Source: Clostridium scatologenes
GTDB taxonomy: Bacteria; Bacillota; Clostridia; Clostridiales; Clostridiaceae
DNA: 64,000 nt
Direction: 5' to 3'
NCBI RefSeq assembly: GCF_000968375.1
Contig: NZ_CP009933.1
Location: 2,108,001-2,172,000, forward strand
In this document: positions 28,827-37,185 of the stretch, one piece after another
How positions within the stretch are numbered: position 1 is the stretch's first letter
Layout of the letters: the number at the start of each line of letters is the position of its first letter
The notes under the pieces: model-generated
Told to the model about the DNA's origin: nothing
Database searches by the model: none
Seen by the model: the letters and a program-made list of their open reading frames with translations, nothing else
Translations under genes and position numbers: made by a program

Positions 28827-30000
28827 TGTTATAAACGTAGTACTAAAAAAAGAATTATTAGATATGTTTAGAGATAAAAAGACAATAATTATGAGTATAT
28901 TAATCCCAATTTTAATTTTACCTATACTTTCATTTGTTATAGGCATGGCTACTAGCAGCAGTGAAAAAAAAGTACAAAACAATTTAAAAGTAGCTATAGT
29001 AGATAAAGGGAATAGTAACTTTAAATCCTTTTTAAAATCACAAAAAAATATTAAAATAACCGAATCCACTAATATAAAACAGGATGTAAAAGATGGTAAA
29101 ATTTTAGCAGCAATAACTATACCTGAAGGCTTTGATGAAAATATAAATAGAGACATGAATGAAAATATTATATTAACTTATGATAACTCCAGCAGCGATG
29201 GCACACAAGCTTCTGAAATATTGAATTCTTATATAGAAAAGTATTCAAAAACTATAGTTTCAAAAAGATTGCAAAATAGAAACATTGATTCTAAAATATT
29301 AAATCCAATAAACGTAGTTCAGAATACCATAGAAAAAAAGGAAAGTGGTATTGGAATGTCGCTGCTTAACGTAGTTGTACCTTTACTTTTAATAATAGGG
29401 AGTGTAGGTAATACAGTAGCACCAGCATTAGATTTAGGTGTAGGCGAAAAAGAAAGAGGTACTTTAGAACCGCTTTTAACTACAAAGGCAAACAGAATGT
29501 CTTTACTTTGGGGTAAATTTCTTGCAATTACCATAATGGGACTTATAGTATCCTTAGCAAACATTGCAGGATTACTTATTGCAATAAATCAAACTGGTGG
29601 AATCTTTCAAAATGCAAAGGATGTTAATATTTCCATAGGAACCATTGCTTTAATAATGATTTTACCTATAATGTTAACAATGGTTTTTGGAGCTTTAGGT
29701 CTGTCCATAAGTATTTATGCAAAATCCTCAAAGGAAGCTCAAACCTATTTAAGCCCTGTTTCAATAGTAGCAATGATATTAGTTTATGCTACAATGATGA
29801 AGGATGGCAAAAGCATAGAAACTTATTTTTTTAATATACCTATTGCTAATGCTTCCTGTCTTATGAAGGAATTTTTAGTTGGAATACACAATTATACGCA
29901 CATAAGTATAACCTTTGGCTGGATGATATTATACATAATTGGTTCAATTTTATTTGCAAGATATATGTTTAATAAGGAGAGTGTTATTTTTAGAGCTTAA
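28816..30000 (+). CDS. natB: ABC transporter permease, NatB-like (ABC-2 type)
   Basis: 394 residues from the ATG at 28816, which follows AGGTGAT; a GTG at 28807 is in frame but lies in the ribosome site. One N-terminal helix (ILIPILILPILSFVIGMA) is followed by a large extracellular domain (about 45-180) and then five to six C-terminal helices. LGVGEKERGTLEPLLTT is the conserved ABC-2/NatB loop that meets the ATPase. It overlaps natA by 11 bases, so the two are coupled. Likely exports Na+ or a drug; not provable here. Confidence 0.78.
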   Translation: MKSNVINVVLKKELLDMFRDKKTIIMSILIPILILPILSFVIGMATSSSEKKVQNNLKVAIVDKGNSNFKSFLKSQKNIKITESTNIKQDVKDGKILAAITIPEGFDENINRDMNENIILTYDNSSSDGTQASEILNSYIEKYSKTIVSKRLQNRNIDSKILNPINVVQNTIEKKESGIGMSLLNVVVPLLLIIGSVGNTVAPALDLGVGEKERGTLEPLLTTKANRMSLLWGKFLAITIMGLIVSLANIAGLLIAINQTGGIFQNAKDVNISIGTIALIMILPIMLTMVFGALGLSISIYAKSSKEAQTYLSPVSIVAMILVYATMMKDGKSIETYFFNIPIANASCLMKEFLVGIHNYTHISITFGWMILYIIGSILFARYMFNKESVIFRA

Positions 30001-30018
30001 TGCTCTAAAAATAATACT
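29980..30018 (+). terminator. Terminator overlapping the natB stop codon
   Basis: AGTGTTATTTTTAGAGC pairs with GCTCTAAAAATAATACT (one G-T pair) around a 5-base loop that contains the TAA stop codon. A TTTCTTTT run follows. Confidence 0.75.
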
Positions 30019-30106
30019 TTCTTTTAAAAGCCTTTTTAATTTATTACTTTAATACTAATTTGAATTTATGATAAAATGTTATAAAAAAATAAAGCAGGTG
30101 AGTTAA

Positions 30107-30628
30107 ATGAATGAAGAAATTTTGTATAAACCGGAAGAAATTGCACAAAAACTTAAACTAACAAAAGGTACTATATATGAAATGATTAAACGAGGAGAGC
30201 TTCAAGCTCACCATATAGGTAGATATATTCGTATATCTGACACTCAATTTAAAGCTTATCTTTTAAAAGCTAGAGGCTATGAAAACATATATGAAGCAAC
30301 TTTAAGTACTAAAAATGATGAAACATTTGCAAATGTTGGATCAGTAAGCATACACGTTAGCACTATACTTGAAGGAAATGTTAAAATTTCTATTCGTCCT
30401 GAAAACATTATATTAGCTAGAGGCACATTTATAAGCAGTGCAAGAAATCTTCTTAAAGGCAAAGTAATTGACATTATAATTGTTGATAACAGTGCCCTTG
30501 TAGTAGTTGATATTGGTATACCAATAAAAGCACTTATAACTACAAAATCTTTAAATGAAATGAATATTAAAAAAGATACTGATATACATGTTGTTTTTAA
30601 AACCATGTCTGTATCTGTCTATAAATAA
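30107..30628 (+). CDS. Molybdate/tungstate-responsive regulator: excisionase/BldC-like HTH fused to Mop (TOBE) domain
   Basis: 173 residues. Residues 1-52 form an excisionase-type MerR-like helix-turn-helix (YKPEEIAQKLKLTKGTIYEM...GRYIRISDTQF). The C-terminal part, from about residue 95, carries ISIRPENIIL and SARNLLKGKVIDI, the signature of Mop/TOBE domains that bind molybdate or tungstate oligomerically. The protein is therefore a metal-oxyanion-sensing transcription factor built differently from ModE. It is convergent with a moeA-containing operon 160 bases away. RBS AGGTGAG lies 5 bases before the ATG. Domain calls are firm; the target operon is inferred. Confidence 0.82.
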   Translation: MNEEILYKPEEIAQKLKLTKGTIYEMIKRGELQAHHIGRYIRISDTQFKAYLLKARGYENIYEATLSTKNDETFANVGSVSIHVSTILEGNVKISIRPENIILARGTFISSARNLLKGKVIDIIIVDNSALVVVDIGIPIKALITTKSLNEMNIKKDTDIHVVFKTMSVSVYK

Positions 30629-30658
30629 TCAGAAATTACTTTTCTTCTTTTTTATAAA

Positions 30659-30737
30659 AAGGAGATGCTAAATTAAGAAATTTAACATCAGTGATAAACA
30701 ACATATGTTAAACTCATTCTTAGTATAGCCTCTCCTT
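30659..30737. terminator. Large branched hairpin between the regulator and moeA (bidirectional terminator)
   Basis: Four collinear stems pair in order: AAGGAGA/TCTCCTT, GCTA/TAGC, TAAGAA/TTCTTA, TTTAACAT/ATGTTAAA, with small internal loops and an apical loop of about 15 bases. A T-run follows on the minus strand (TTTTTATAAAAAAG) and GTTTT on the plus strand. It ends both convergent genes. The internal-loop pattern is more elaborate than needed for a terminator. Confidence 0.65.
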
Positions 30738-30786
30738 GTTTTATGATAAATTTAATTAACTATTATTTTATAATTTAAATACTGCT

Positions 30787-31992
30787 TTAAATTATGAACT
30801 CTTCACTGCAAAGCAATTCTACTTCAATGGTATCTCCTTTTTTATAGTCTCCTTCCCCAATTTTCGAAATGAACTGTCCATTTGTTCCTAAGCATATATT
30901 AATAGGAAAAGCTTTAAATGGAGCAGGAACAGCTATATACTTCCCATCTTGATTTTTTTCAATATTTATCTTACACAAAAATGAAATTGGCTTAGGACAA
31001 GGCATATCCTCAGCAAGAACAGCAGTAACTCTTTTACGTTTCATCATTGGTAATCCTAAATACTGATTTACTATACTTCTAATACACCAATCTACTCCAT
31101 AATATGCAGCTAAAGCAGGCCCTGGCAAATTGACAACGGGCTTTCCTTCAATAACTGCTAAACTCATGGGTCTTCCAGGACCTGCAAAAACTCCATGTAA
31201 AAGAACTTCACCCCTACTTTTAAACACCTTATTAGTAAAATCCTCCCCTCCCTTAGAAGAGCCACCATTTACTATAATAATGTCTGCCTGTTTCAAAGCT
31301 TTTTCTAGTGCTATTTTAACATCTTCAGGATTATCTTTTACAATTGGATAAACTAGAGGTTCTGCACCCATTTCAATAAGCATATGCTTGACCATAATAC
31401 TATTAGAATCAATATTTTGACCTCTTTGTGGTCTTGTTCCAGGAAAAATGAGCTCACTTCCTGTAGGTATAAAAGCCACTACAGGTTTTTTTAAAACTGA
31501 TATATTGGTAATTCCTCCTATAGCTAAAGCTGCCAAATCACTGGGACGTACTGGCATCCCAGCCTTTAATACACAATCACCTTTTTTAATGGTACTGCCA
31601 CTTTTTTTCACACATGTTCCCTCTTTAACTACAGTTCCCTCTTTAATTTTAAGTTTTCCAATTTCATCAAAAGAAACATTTTCAATTTTAATTACTGCAT
31701 CATAACAATCATCAAAATCATCACCAGTATCTGCTCTTGCATATTCCCTACCCTCTATCCAATTAGAAGTATCAGGAATACCGGATTTGAAACAACTAGA
31801 CGCTACTGCAATGCCATCCATCATTGAAACCCTGAAGACAGGTAATGTATTACAAGAGTACATGTCTTCGGCAGGTATTCTGTAAATGGCCTCTGTTATA
31901 GGAATAGTTTCAATTTCATACTTCAAAGGACACTTTTCAAACAATATATCAAGAGCTTCTTTTTTAGTTTTACTATTATTTAAATCAAGCAT
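30787..31992 (-). CDS. moeA: Molybdopterin molybdenumtransferase MoeA
   Basis: 401 residues. MoeA inserts molybdate (or tungstate) into adenylylated molybdopterin. The N-terminal domain holds PVFRVSMMDGIAV, the central MogA-like domain has VAFIPTGSEL and IIVNGGSSKGGEDF, and the C-terminal beta domain closes the protein. The ATG at 31992 is 1 base after the trmO-like stop, with GGAAGG 10 bases upstream; the frame extends upstream into that gene but those residues are not MoeA-like. Last gene of a five-gene minus-strand operon. No moaABC genes are in the window. Confidence 0.88.
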   Translation of the reverse strand: MLDLNNSKTKKEALDILFEKCPLKYEIETIPITEAIYRIPAEDMYSCNTLPVFRVSMMDGIAVASSCFKSGIPDTSNWIEGREYARADTGDDFDDCYDAVIKIENVSFDEIGKLKIKEGTVVKEGTCVKKSGSTIKKGDCVLKAGMPVRPSDLAALAIGGITNISVLKKPVVAFIPTGSELIFPGTRPQRGQNIDSNSIMVKHMLIEMGAEPLVYPIVKDNPEDVKIALEKALKQADIIIVNGGSSKGGEDFTNKVFKSRGEVLLHGVFAGPGRPMSLAVIEGKPVVNLPGPALAAYYGVDWCIRSIVNQYLGLPMMKRKRVTAVLAEDMPCPKPISFLCKINIEKNQDGKYIAVPAPFKAFPINICLGTNGQFISKIGEGDYKKGDTIEVELLCSEEFII

Positions 31993-31993
31993 A

Positions 31994-32461
31994 TTATTTG
32001 ACCTTCCCTTCCAAAGCGCTGTCATTTCTATGACCAATATTAGGTCCATAATGTGATAACACTATATCATTCTTAAAATATGGTTTAATATCTAAAACTT
32101 TAGTTCCATTAACTGCATCTAATCCAGTAACATAAAGTACTTTCTCTTCAACTTTTTCCAATTTCACCAAAGTTAATGCAATAGGATTGGGTCTAGCAGG
32201 ACATCTAATTGCAAATACACCAAACTCCTTTGACAGAGGATCAACTTTCTTAGGTACAACCTTCATTAAATCCCGAGGTGCTTCGTTAAACCATGACAAA
32301 ATCCATAAATGTGAGCTCTCCTCAATGCATTCCAGTGCTTCTGAAAACTCAGGAAATACTTCTATCTGAGCTGCAATTCCTCCTAGTGGCATGACTTTAG
32401 TATCTTCTATTTCAGATTTAACAATTCCTATAGGAGTGATTTTAATACTATCCTCTTTCAT
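31994..32461 (-). CDS. TrmO/TsaA-family methyltransferase-like protein
   Basis: 155 residues with a complete UPF0066/TsaA beta-barrel: PIGIVKSEIED at the start, WILSWFNEAP, GVFAIRCPARPNPIALT and LDIKPYF. The E. coli member TrmO N6-methylates t6A37 of tRNA-Thr using SAM. Clostridial and archaeal members are often encoded in molybdenum-cofactor loci, as here between a metal-binding lipoprotein and moeA, which suggests a different or additional substrate. Translationally coupled to moeA. The fold is firm; the reaction in this setting is uncertain. Confidence 0.82.
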   Translation of the reverse strand: MKEDSIKITPIGIVKSEIEDTKVMPLGGIAAQIEVFPEFSEALECIEESSHLWILSWFNEAPRDLMKVVPKKVDPLSKEFGVFAIRCPARPNPIALTLVKLEKVEEKVLYVTGLDAVNGTKVLDIKPYFKNDIVLSHYGPNIGHRNDSALEGKVK

Positions 32462-32488
32462 AATTTAACATCCTTTCATAGCTATTGC

Positions 32489-33589
32489 CTATTTAGCTGA
32501 ATTTTTTAATAATGCCTTTGCATCATCATCAGATATGTTAATATGATAAAAAAGCGAATAAAATTCCTTTACTTCTTTAACTATGTCAACTTTATAAACC
32601 TCTGGATATAAAGTTGCAGCTAACCACTTCAAACCTAAATATCTATTTATTGAAGGTGGACGATCGAACCAATTGAAGGGTTCACTAGGTATTTCATATA
32701 TTTTGCCACTTTTTACTGCATTAATACTTTTCCAGTTTTGACTACTTTTAATCAAATCAGAAGCACCATCATCATCCTTGCCCCAAGAAATTATTACATC
32801 AGGATTCCATGACAAAACCTGCTCCATTGACACATCACTCATACCGCTTCCACCCTTTGCCTGTACTTTAGCAACATTATTTCCATTTACCATGTCAAGA
32901 ACCAAAGCATGACTTGAACCAGCTGGTTCCGTTGTAAGTCCTTTTGGACCTTCAGCATAATAAACATTAACTCTTTTTTCTTTAGGTATATCTTTAGTTG
33001 CTGTTGTAACCTCTTTAACTGTGTTATTACAATAATTTATAAGCTCTTTTGCCTTTTCTTCAGCTCCCAGTATCTTTCCCATAAGTGTATAAGCTTTGTC
33101 TATTTTTTCAAAGCTACTGTCAATTACAATAACTGGAATATTGATCTGCTGTTGTAATTTATCTGCAGCACTCACTGAAGTTTTATTAATTGCATCAGGG
33201 CCTATTGAAAATATCACATCTGGTTTAACCTTTGCTAACTGTTCTGTGTTAATATTACCATTCATCTGTAATCCACCTAAAAATGGAAGTGAAGAATATT
33301 TTGAAGGTATGTATTTTTTTTCGTTATCTGTAAGCTTCATTGAAAGTCCAGCCATCTTATCTGGAGCAAGGGAATATACCATAATCATTCCAATAGGACT
33401 GGTATAATAACACTTATTTACCTTTAAAGGAATTGTAACTTTTCTTCCTGCATCATCAGTGATTATTTGGGTTTCAGCCTTTGGAGCTTCAGCTTTTTTC
33501 CCACAGCCTGTAAAAGCCAAAAGTACCGAACAAGCTATCATACAAAATATCATTATTGAAGAAATTATTGTTTTCTTTTTTCTTATCAT
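32489..33589 (-). CDS. Orphan metal-chelate-type ABC substrate-binding lipoprotein
   Basis: 366 residues. The lipobox is LLAFTGCGKK (Cys near residue 28). The mature part is a class III binding protein of the BtuF/FecB kind (DDAGRKVTIPLKVNKC, QLAKVKPDVIFSIG, MEQVLSWNPDVIISWG). Such proteins bind cobalamin, iron or metal chelates for an ABC importer, but no permease or ATPase gene lies in this operon. Position between fmdE/DUF364 and moeA genes points to molybdenum or tungsten, perhaps chelated. RBS AGGAGGT lies about 10 bases before the ATG. Confidence 0.78.
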   Translation of the reverse strand: MIRKKKTIISSIMIFCMIACSVLLAFTGCGKKAEAPKAETQIITDDAGRKVTIPLKVNKCYYTSPIGMIMVYSLAPDKMAGLSMKLTDNEKKYIPSKYSSLPFLGGLQMNGNINTEQLAKVKPDVIFSIGPDAINKTSVSAADKLQQQINIPVIVIDSSFEKIDKAYTLMGKILGAEEKAKELINYCNNTVKEVTTATKDIPKEKRVNVYYAEGPKGLTTEPAGSSHALVLDMVNGNNVAKVQAKGGSGMSDVSMEQVLSWNPDVIISWGKDDDGASDLIKSSQNWKSINAVKSGKIYEIPSEPFNWFDRPPSINRYLGLKWLAATLYPEVYKVDIVKEVKEFYSLFYHINISDDDAKALLKNSAK

Positions 33590-33634
33590 ATTATGTGTAC
33601 CTCCTTTTAAATATAATTAATTATTGATATTTTC

Positions 33635-34381
33635 TTATAGACTAATACATATCATTTCACCTCCACTTTTAAATATATTCATTTTTTTACCTTCTTGAAC
33701 TGCCTTCCAAATCAACTCCTGTTCAGTTACAACAAAGCTTGCTATAAGCTTAACTCCATAATTAAATAAAATTTTAGAAATTGGCACACTTGGACCTACT
33801 AAAACAATATCAGCTTTTTTAGATAGTTGAAGCAGTCTAGGCATTGTTTTATTTGTAAATGCTGTCCCTGTAATAAATACAAAGTCTTGTTCTGGAAGTA
33901 AATATTCACAGGCAGAATCAGGATAATCACCTGGTTGAGGATCTCTTTCAAGTATAGATAACTCACATATTTCATTAAGCTTGTCAATACCAGGAAAGTG
34001 ACCAATAACCGCTACTTTCTTATTTTTCATATTTGGTTCTAATATTTTAAAGGCATTATACTTTTCTGGATCATTTGATTTATTTATTTGATTTCCTGTA
34101 ATATGCATAACTTGTGAAGAATTGTTAAATGCTGAATTAATTGCTGCCATACCAAGAGAAGCTTCAAGCATGTTCCAAGATTTTGAATACTCAGCAAGTC
34201 TTTTAAGCTGCATTCCAGCAATATTACTAAGTTTACTTCCCTGCTTTCCACCTCTAATGGTCTTAACAATACCAAGCCCTTTTTCTGAACGCACCAAAGT
34301 CCATGATGCTCCAACCATACATTCAAGTACTGTTAGATAATCTGGAATTTCACTAATAATATCATCATATATCTGCCACAC
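33635..34381 (-). CDS. DUF4213/DUF364 protein (putative heavy-metal chelation family)
   Basis: 248 residues. The N-terminal part resembles DUF4213 (YLTVLECMVGASWTLVRSE) and the C-terminal part DUF364 with VAVIGHFPGIDKL, ILERDPQPGDYPDSACEYLLP and FITGTAFTNKTMPRLL. Pfam names DUF364 as a putative heavy-metal chelation domain; no activity is established. It is usually found beside metal-uptake or cofactor genes, as here beside fmdE-like and a metal-chelate binding lipoprotein. Same-strand spacing of about 30-45 bases to both neighbours supports one operon. Confidence 0.75.
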   Translation of the reverse strand: MWQIYDDIISEIPDYLTVLECMVGASWTLVRSEKGLGIVKTIRGGKQGSKLSNIAGMQLKRLAEYSKSWNMLEASLGMAAINSAFNNSSQVMHITGNQINKSNDPEKYNAFKILEPNMKNKKVAVIGHFPGIDKLNEICELSILERDPQPGDYPDSACEYLLPEQDFVFITGTAFTNKTMPRLLQLSKKADIVLVGPSVPISKILFNYGVKLIASFVVTEQELIWKAVQEGKKMNIFKSGGEMICISL

Positions 34382-34410
34382 ACTTTTTTCCCCTTTCCTA
34401 AATTTTTTAT

Positions 34411-34962
34411 TTAATTTTCTATTTCATAGTAAGCACCATTAGCACAAGACTTACATAATACCATTCCATTTTTAATAATATCTCTACCATCCATAACTTT
34501 TTCATGACAATTTTCACATTTCACACTTTTTGTAGGTTTGCCTGGCAAATCTTCTTTTCTTATATTTACAGAAACAGGCTCAAATTTAAATAATTCTTCA
34601 TCAGTAAACTGTTTCCAGAATGAAAGTGCATCCTCACCTTTAGAAGGATTGTTTTGAGCATTTACAACAATTCTTATACCTTTTTGTGTATTCATATCAA
34701 TGAAACTAGCACCCATTTTCCCATAATCTATCCACTTAAGCCTTCTCTTTCCTAATGAACATCCTGTTACTGCTTGTACAGCATCTGTCAAACACCTATC
34801 TGTTTCTATAAACACTATAAAATCTTTATTTTTCGCAGGTTCTTCAATGCCTAAGTAATTTAACCCTGCTCGAGCAATTCTAACACCTAAAATAATACCA
34901 CTGCATAAATGTCCATGAAATTCACGTGCCTTTTTCAAATCTTCTTCAAAATGGTTATCCAC
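34411..34962 (-). CDS. FmdE-family protein with C-terminal zinc ribbon
   Basis: 183 residues. The FmdE domain starts with FHGHLCSGIILGVRIARAGL and has FIETDRCLTDAVQAVTGCSLGKRRL, the conserved His/Cys cluster of this family; a CxxC-x16-CxxC zinc ribbon (CENCHEK...CKSCANG) ends the protein. FmdE-like proteins occur with molybdenum/tungsten formylmethanofuran dehydrogenases and, in bacteria, with molybdenum transport and cofactor genes. The start is GTG at 34962, 7 bases after AAGGAAG. It heads the operon fmdE-DUF364-lipoprotein-trmO-moeA. Confidence 0.82.
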   Translation of the reverse strand: MDNHFEEDLKKAREFHGHLCSGIILGVRIARAGLNYLGIEEPAKNKDFIVFIETDRCLTDAVQAVTGCSLGKRRLKWIDYGKMGASFIDMNTQKGIRIVVNAQNNPSKGEDALSFWKQFTDEELFKFEPVSVNIRKEDLPGKPTKSVKCENCHEKVMDGRDIIKNGMVLCKSCANGAYYEIEN

Positions 34963-35088
34963 ATTAACACTTCCTTATAAAATATTTTCTGATTGATAAC
35001 AAAGCCTATAAATAAATCGCCTCCCCTTTTATAAAATCAGTTACAATATTACCAGTCTTTAATTTTGAATTTTTTATATATAATTATG

Positions 35089-35129
35089 TCATAAAACACA
35101 ACTAAACATAACTAAAACATATTAAAACA
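35089..35129 (-). repeat. Four helically phased direct repeats upstream of the fmdE-moeA operon
   Basis: Read on the minus strand, four units TGTTTTAATA, TGTTTTAGTTA, TGTTTAGTTG and TGTTTTATGA follow each other with steps of 10, 11 and 10 bases, that is once per helical turn. They lie about 125-165 bases before the fmdE start. This is the pattern expected for head-to-tail binding by a BldC/excisionase-type protein. The rest of the 394-base gap to the divergent ABC gene is AT-rich; a perfect TTGTTAACAA palindrome is at 35253-35262. Confidence 0.6.
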
Positions 35130-35356
35130 AACCAAACTTAACAAAATGTAATTCAATTATTTAAATAATACCAAAATTAATATTTTTATGTCAATAACTC
35201 TAGTAGCATATTTTTATTATGTATTATGATAATGAAAAACTAGTAAACACACTTGTTAACAATAACTTTACAGTTTTGTAATGAAATTGCCATAGAAATG
35301 ACATATTCATTTGTTATAAATTTCAAGTAGAACAAAAATACTGAGAGGTGGTAACA

Positions 35357-36325
35357 TTGATAAAAATTGATAACCTATCAAAACTTTATGGTAATCATAC
35401 AGCTATAGAAAATATTAGCTTAAAAATACAGAAAGGTGAAATTGTTGGTCTTTTAGGTCCAAATGGTGCAGGAAAATCTACCACCATGAACATAATAACT
35501 GGGTACATATCTGCTACAAAAGGTTCGGTATTAATAGATGGATTTGATATATTAAAAAATCCAGTTCAGGCAAAAAAGAGAATAGGATATTTACCAGAAA
35601 TCCCTCCTCTATATATGGATATGACCGTTGAAGAATATTTAAATTTTGTAAGCAAGCTTAAGAAGGTTGAAAAAGACAAGATCAAAGAACATATAGATGT
35701 AATTTTAGAATCAATTAAATTAAGTGATGTGCGTAAAAGGCTTATTAAAAATCTTTCTAAAGGTTATAAACAGAGAGTTGGCCTTGCACAAGCTATAGTA
35801 GGAAATCCTGAAGTTCTTATATTGGATGAACCAACTGTAGGCTTGGATCCAAAACAAATTATCGAAATTAGAGACTTAATCTCAAAGCTTGGAAAAGAAC
35901 ATACAATTATCCTAAGTTCTCACATACTTTCAGAAGTAAGTGCAATATGTGATAGAGTCATAATTATAAATAAAGGCTCTATTGTTGCAGAAGGTACTCC
36001 TGAAGATTTATCCCATAAGCTAAGCTGTGGAACAAAGATAGCCTTAAGGATAAAGAGTTCAAAAGCTGAAGCAGATGAAGTTATAAAGGGTATACCTTAT
36101 ATTAATTCTATAACTGATGATGGTATTAAAGAACCTAATACTATAGATCTGATAGTTGAAGGTAAAGAGGATTATGATTTGCGAGAAGACTTATTTAATA
36201 CCTTTAGCAAAGCAAATATTCCTTTACTTATGATGAAACCATTAAATCTAACCTTAGAGGAAATATTCTTAGAAGTAACAGATGAATCAAAGGAGGTATC
36301 TTCTAATGCTTCAAATATTAAGTAA
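35357..36325 (+). CDS. ABC transporter ATPase (Gld/ABC-2 type)
   Basis: 322 residues. Walker A GPNGAGKST, signature LSKGYKQR, Walker B VLILDEPTVGLD and switch His LSSHIL are all present, plus a C-terminal domain of about 80 residues typical of the GldA/CcmA-like group. I chose the TTG at 35357 (MIKIDNLSKLYG), 5 bases after AGAGGTGG; a GTG at 35348 overlaps the ribosome site. It forms a three-gene operon with an ABC-2 permease and a GldG-like auxiliary protein. Substrate unknown; gliding itself is not implied. Confidence 0.82.
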   Translation: MIKIDNLSKLYGNHTAIENISLKIQKGEIVGLLGPNGAGKSTTMNIITGYISATKGSVLIDGFDILKNPVQAKKRIGYLPEIPPLYMDMTVEEYLNFVSKLKKVEKDKIKEHIDVILESIKLSDVRKRLIKNLSKGYKQRVGLAQAIVGNPEVLILDEPTVGLDPKQIIEIRDLISKLGKEHTIILSSHILSEVSAICDRVIIINKGSIVAEGTPEDLSHKLSCGTKIALRIKSSKAEADEVIKGIPYINSITDDGIKEPNTIDLIVEGKEDYDLREDLFNTFSKANIPLLMMKPLNLTLEEIFLEVTDESKEVSSNASNIK

Positions 36326-37169
36326 AGAATTAAAATCATATTTTCATTCTTCTGCTTCTTATATTTTTTTATTTGTTTTTTTACTAATATCAGGGATATT
36401 TTTTACGTTATCAAATCTAATGCCTGGAAATGGATATTATACTGATATAGTGTATTCAATGATATTTGTATTTTTATTTCTCGTACCTATTTTAACTATG
36501 AGGATAATTGCAAGTGAAACTCACGAAAAAACAGATCAATTACTATTAACTTCACCATTAAGAATATGGGAAATAGTTGTTGGTAAATTTTTAGCATCTA
36601 CTATAGTTTTTCTCATAGGTGTAATAATAACTTTTATATATCCTTTAATCCTAAAAAAATTAGGCTCCTTCCCTGTAGGTGAAACCATTGGTGCATATAT
36701 TGGCTTTGTTCTAGTTGGACTTTGCTTTATTTCAATAGGTATCTTTATTTCGGCCTTAACTGAAAATCAAGTTACTGCTGCAGTAGCTACTTTTGGTACC
36801 CTGTTTATCATATGGATACTTGATTGGATAGGCAGCGGACTACCTACTTCTACTATGTCTGGAATTATTTTTGCAGAAATTTTAGTTGTAGTTATAGCCT
36901 TATTTTTACACTATAATGCTCAAAACATAATTATCAGTGCTTCTAGTTTCATTATAGGTTCTTTAATAATTCTTGGAATTTATATAAAAAATAAAAGTAT
37001 ATTTGATGGTTTTATAGTAAAATTTGTTGATTGGTTTTCATTAATAAAACGCTATGAACCTTTTAATATGGGTATGCTCAGTGCAGGCTCAATAGCATAC
37101 TATATATCATTTTGTGTATTTTTCATACTTCTAACTATAAATGTTATTGATAGAAGAAGATGGAGCTAG
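36306..37169 (+). CDS. ABC-2 permease, GldF-like
   Basis: 287 residues from the ATG at 36306, 9 bases after AAAGGAGGT; it overlaps the ATPase gene by 20 bases. Six membrane helices with the pattern of GldF: SYIFLFVFLLISGIFF early, then RIIASETHEKTDQLLLTSPL, the coupling loop shared by the GldF/NosY group. It forms the membrane part of the exporter with the preceding ATPase. Confidence 0.8.
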   Translation: MLQILSKELKSYFHSSASYIFLFVFLLISGIFFTLSNLMPGNGYYTDIVYSMIFVFLFLVPILTMRIIASETHEKTDQLLLTSPLRIWEIVVGKFLASTIVFLIGVIITFIYPLILKKLGSFPVGETIGAYIGFVLVGLCFISIGIFISALTENQVTAAVATFGTLFIIWILDWIGSGLPTSTMSGIIFAEILVVVIALFLHYNAQNIIISASSFIIGSLIILGIYIKNKSIFDGFIVKFVDWFSLIKRYEPFNMGMLSAGSIAYYISFCVFFILLTINVIDRRRWS

Positions 37170-37185
37170 GGAGGTGAAATAAAAT

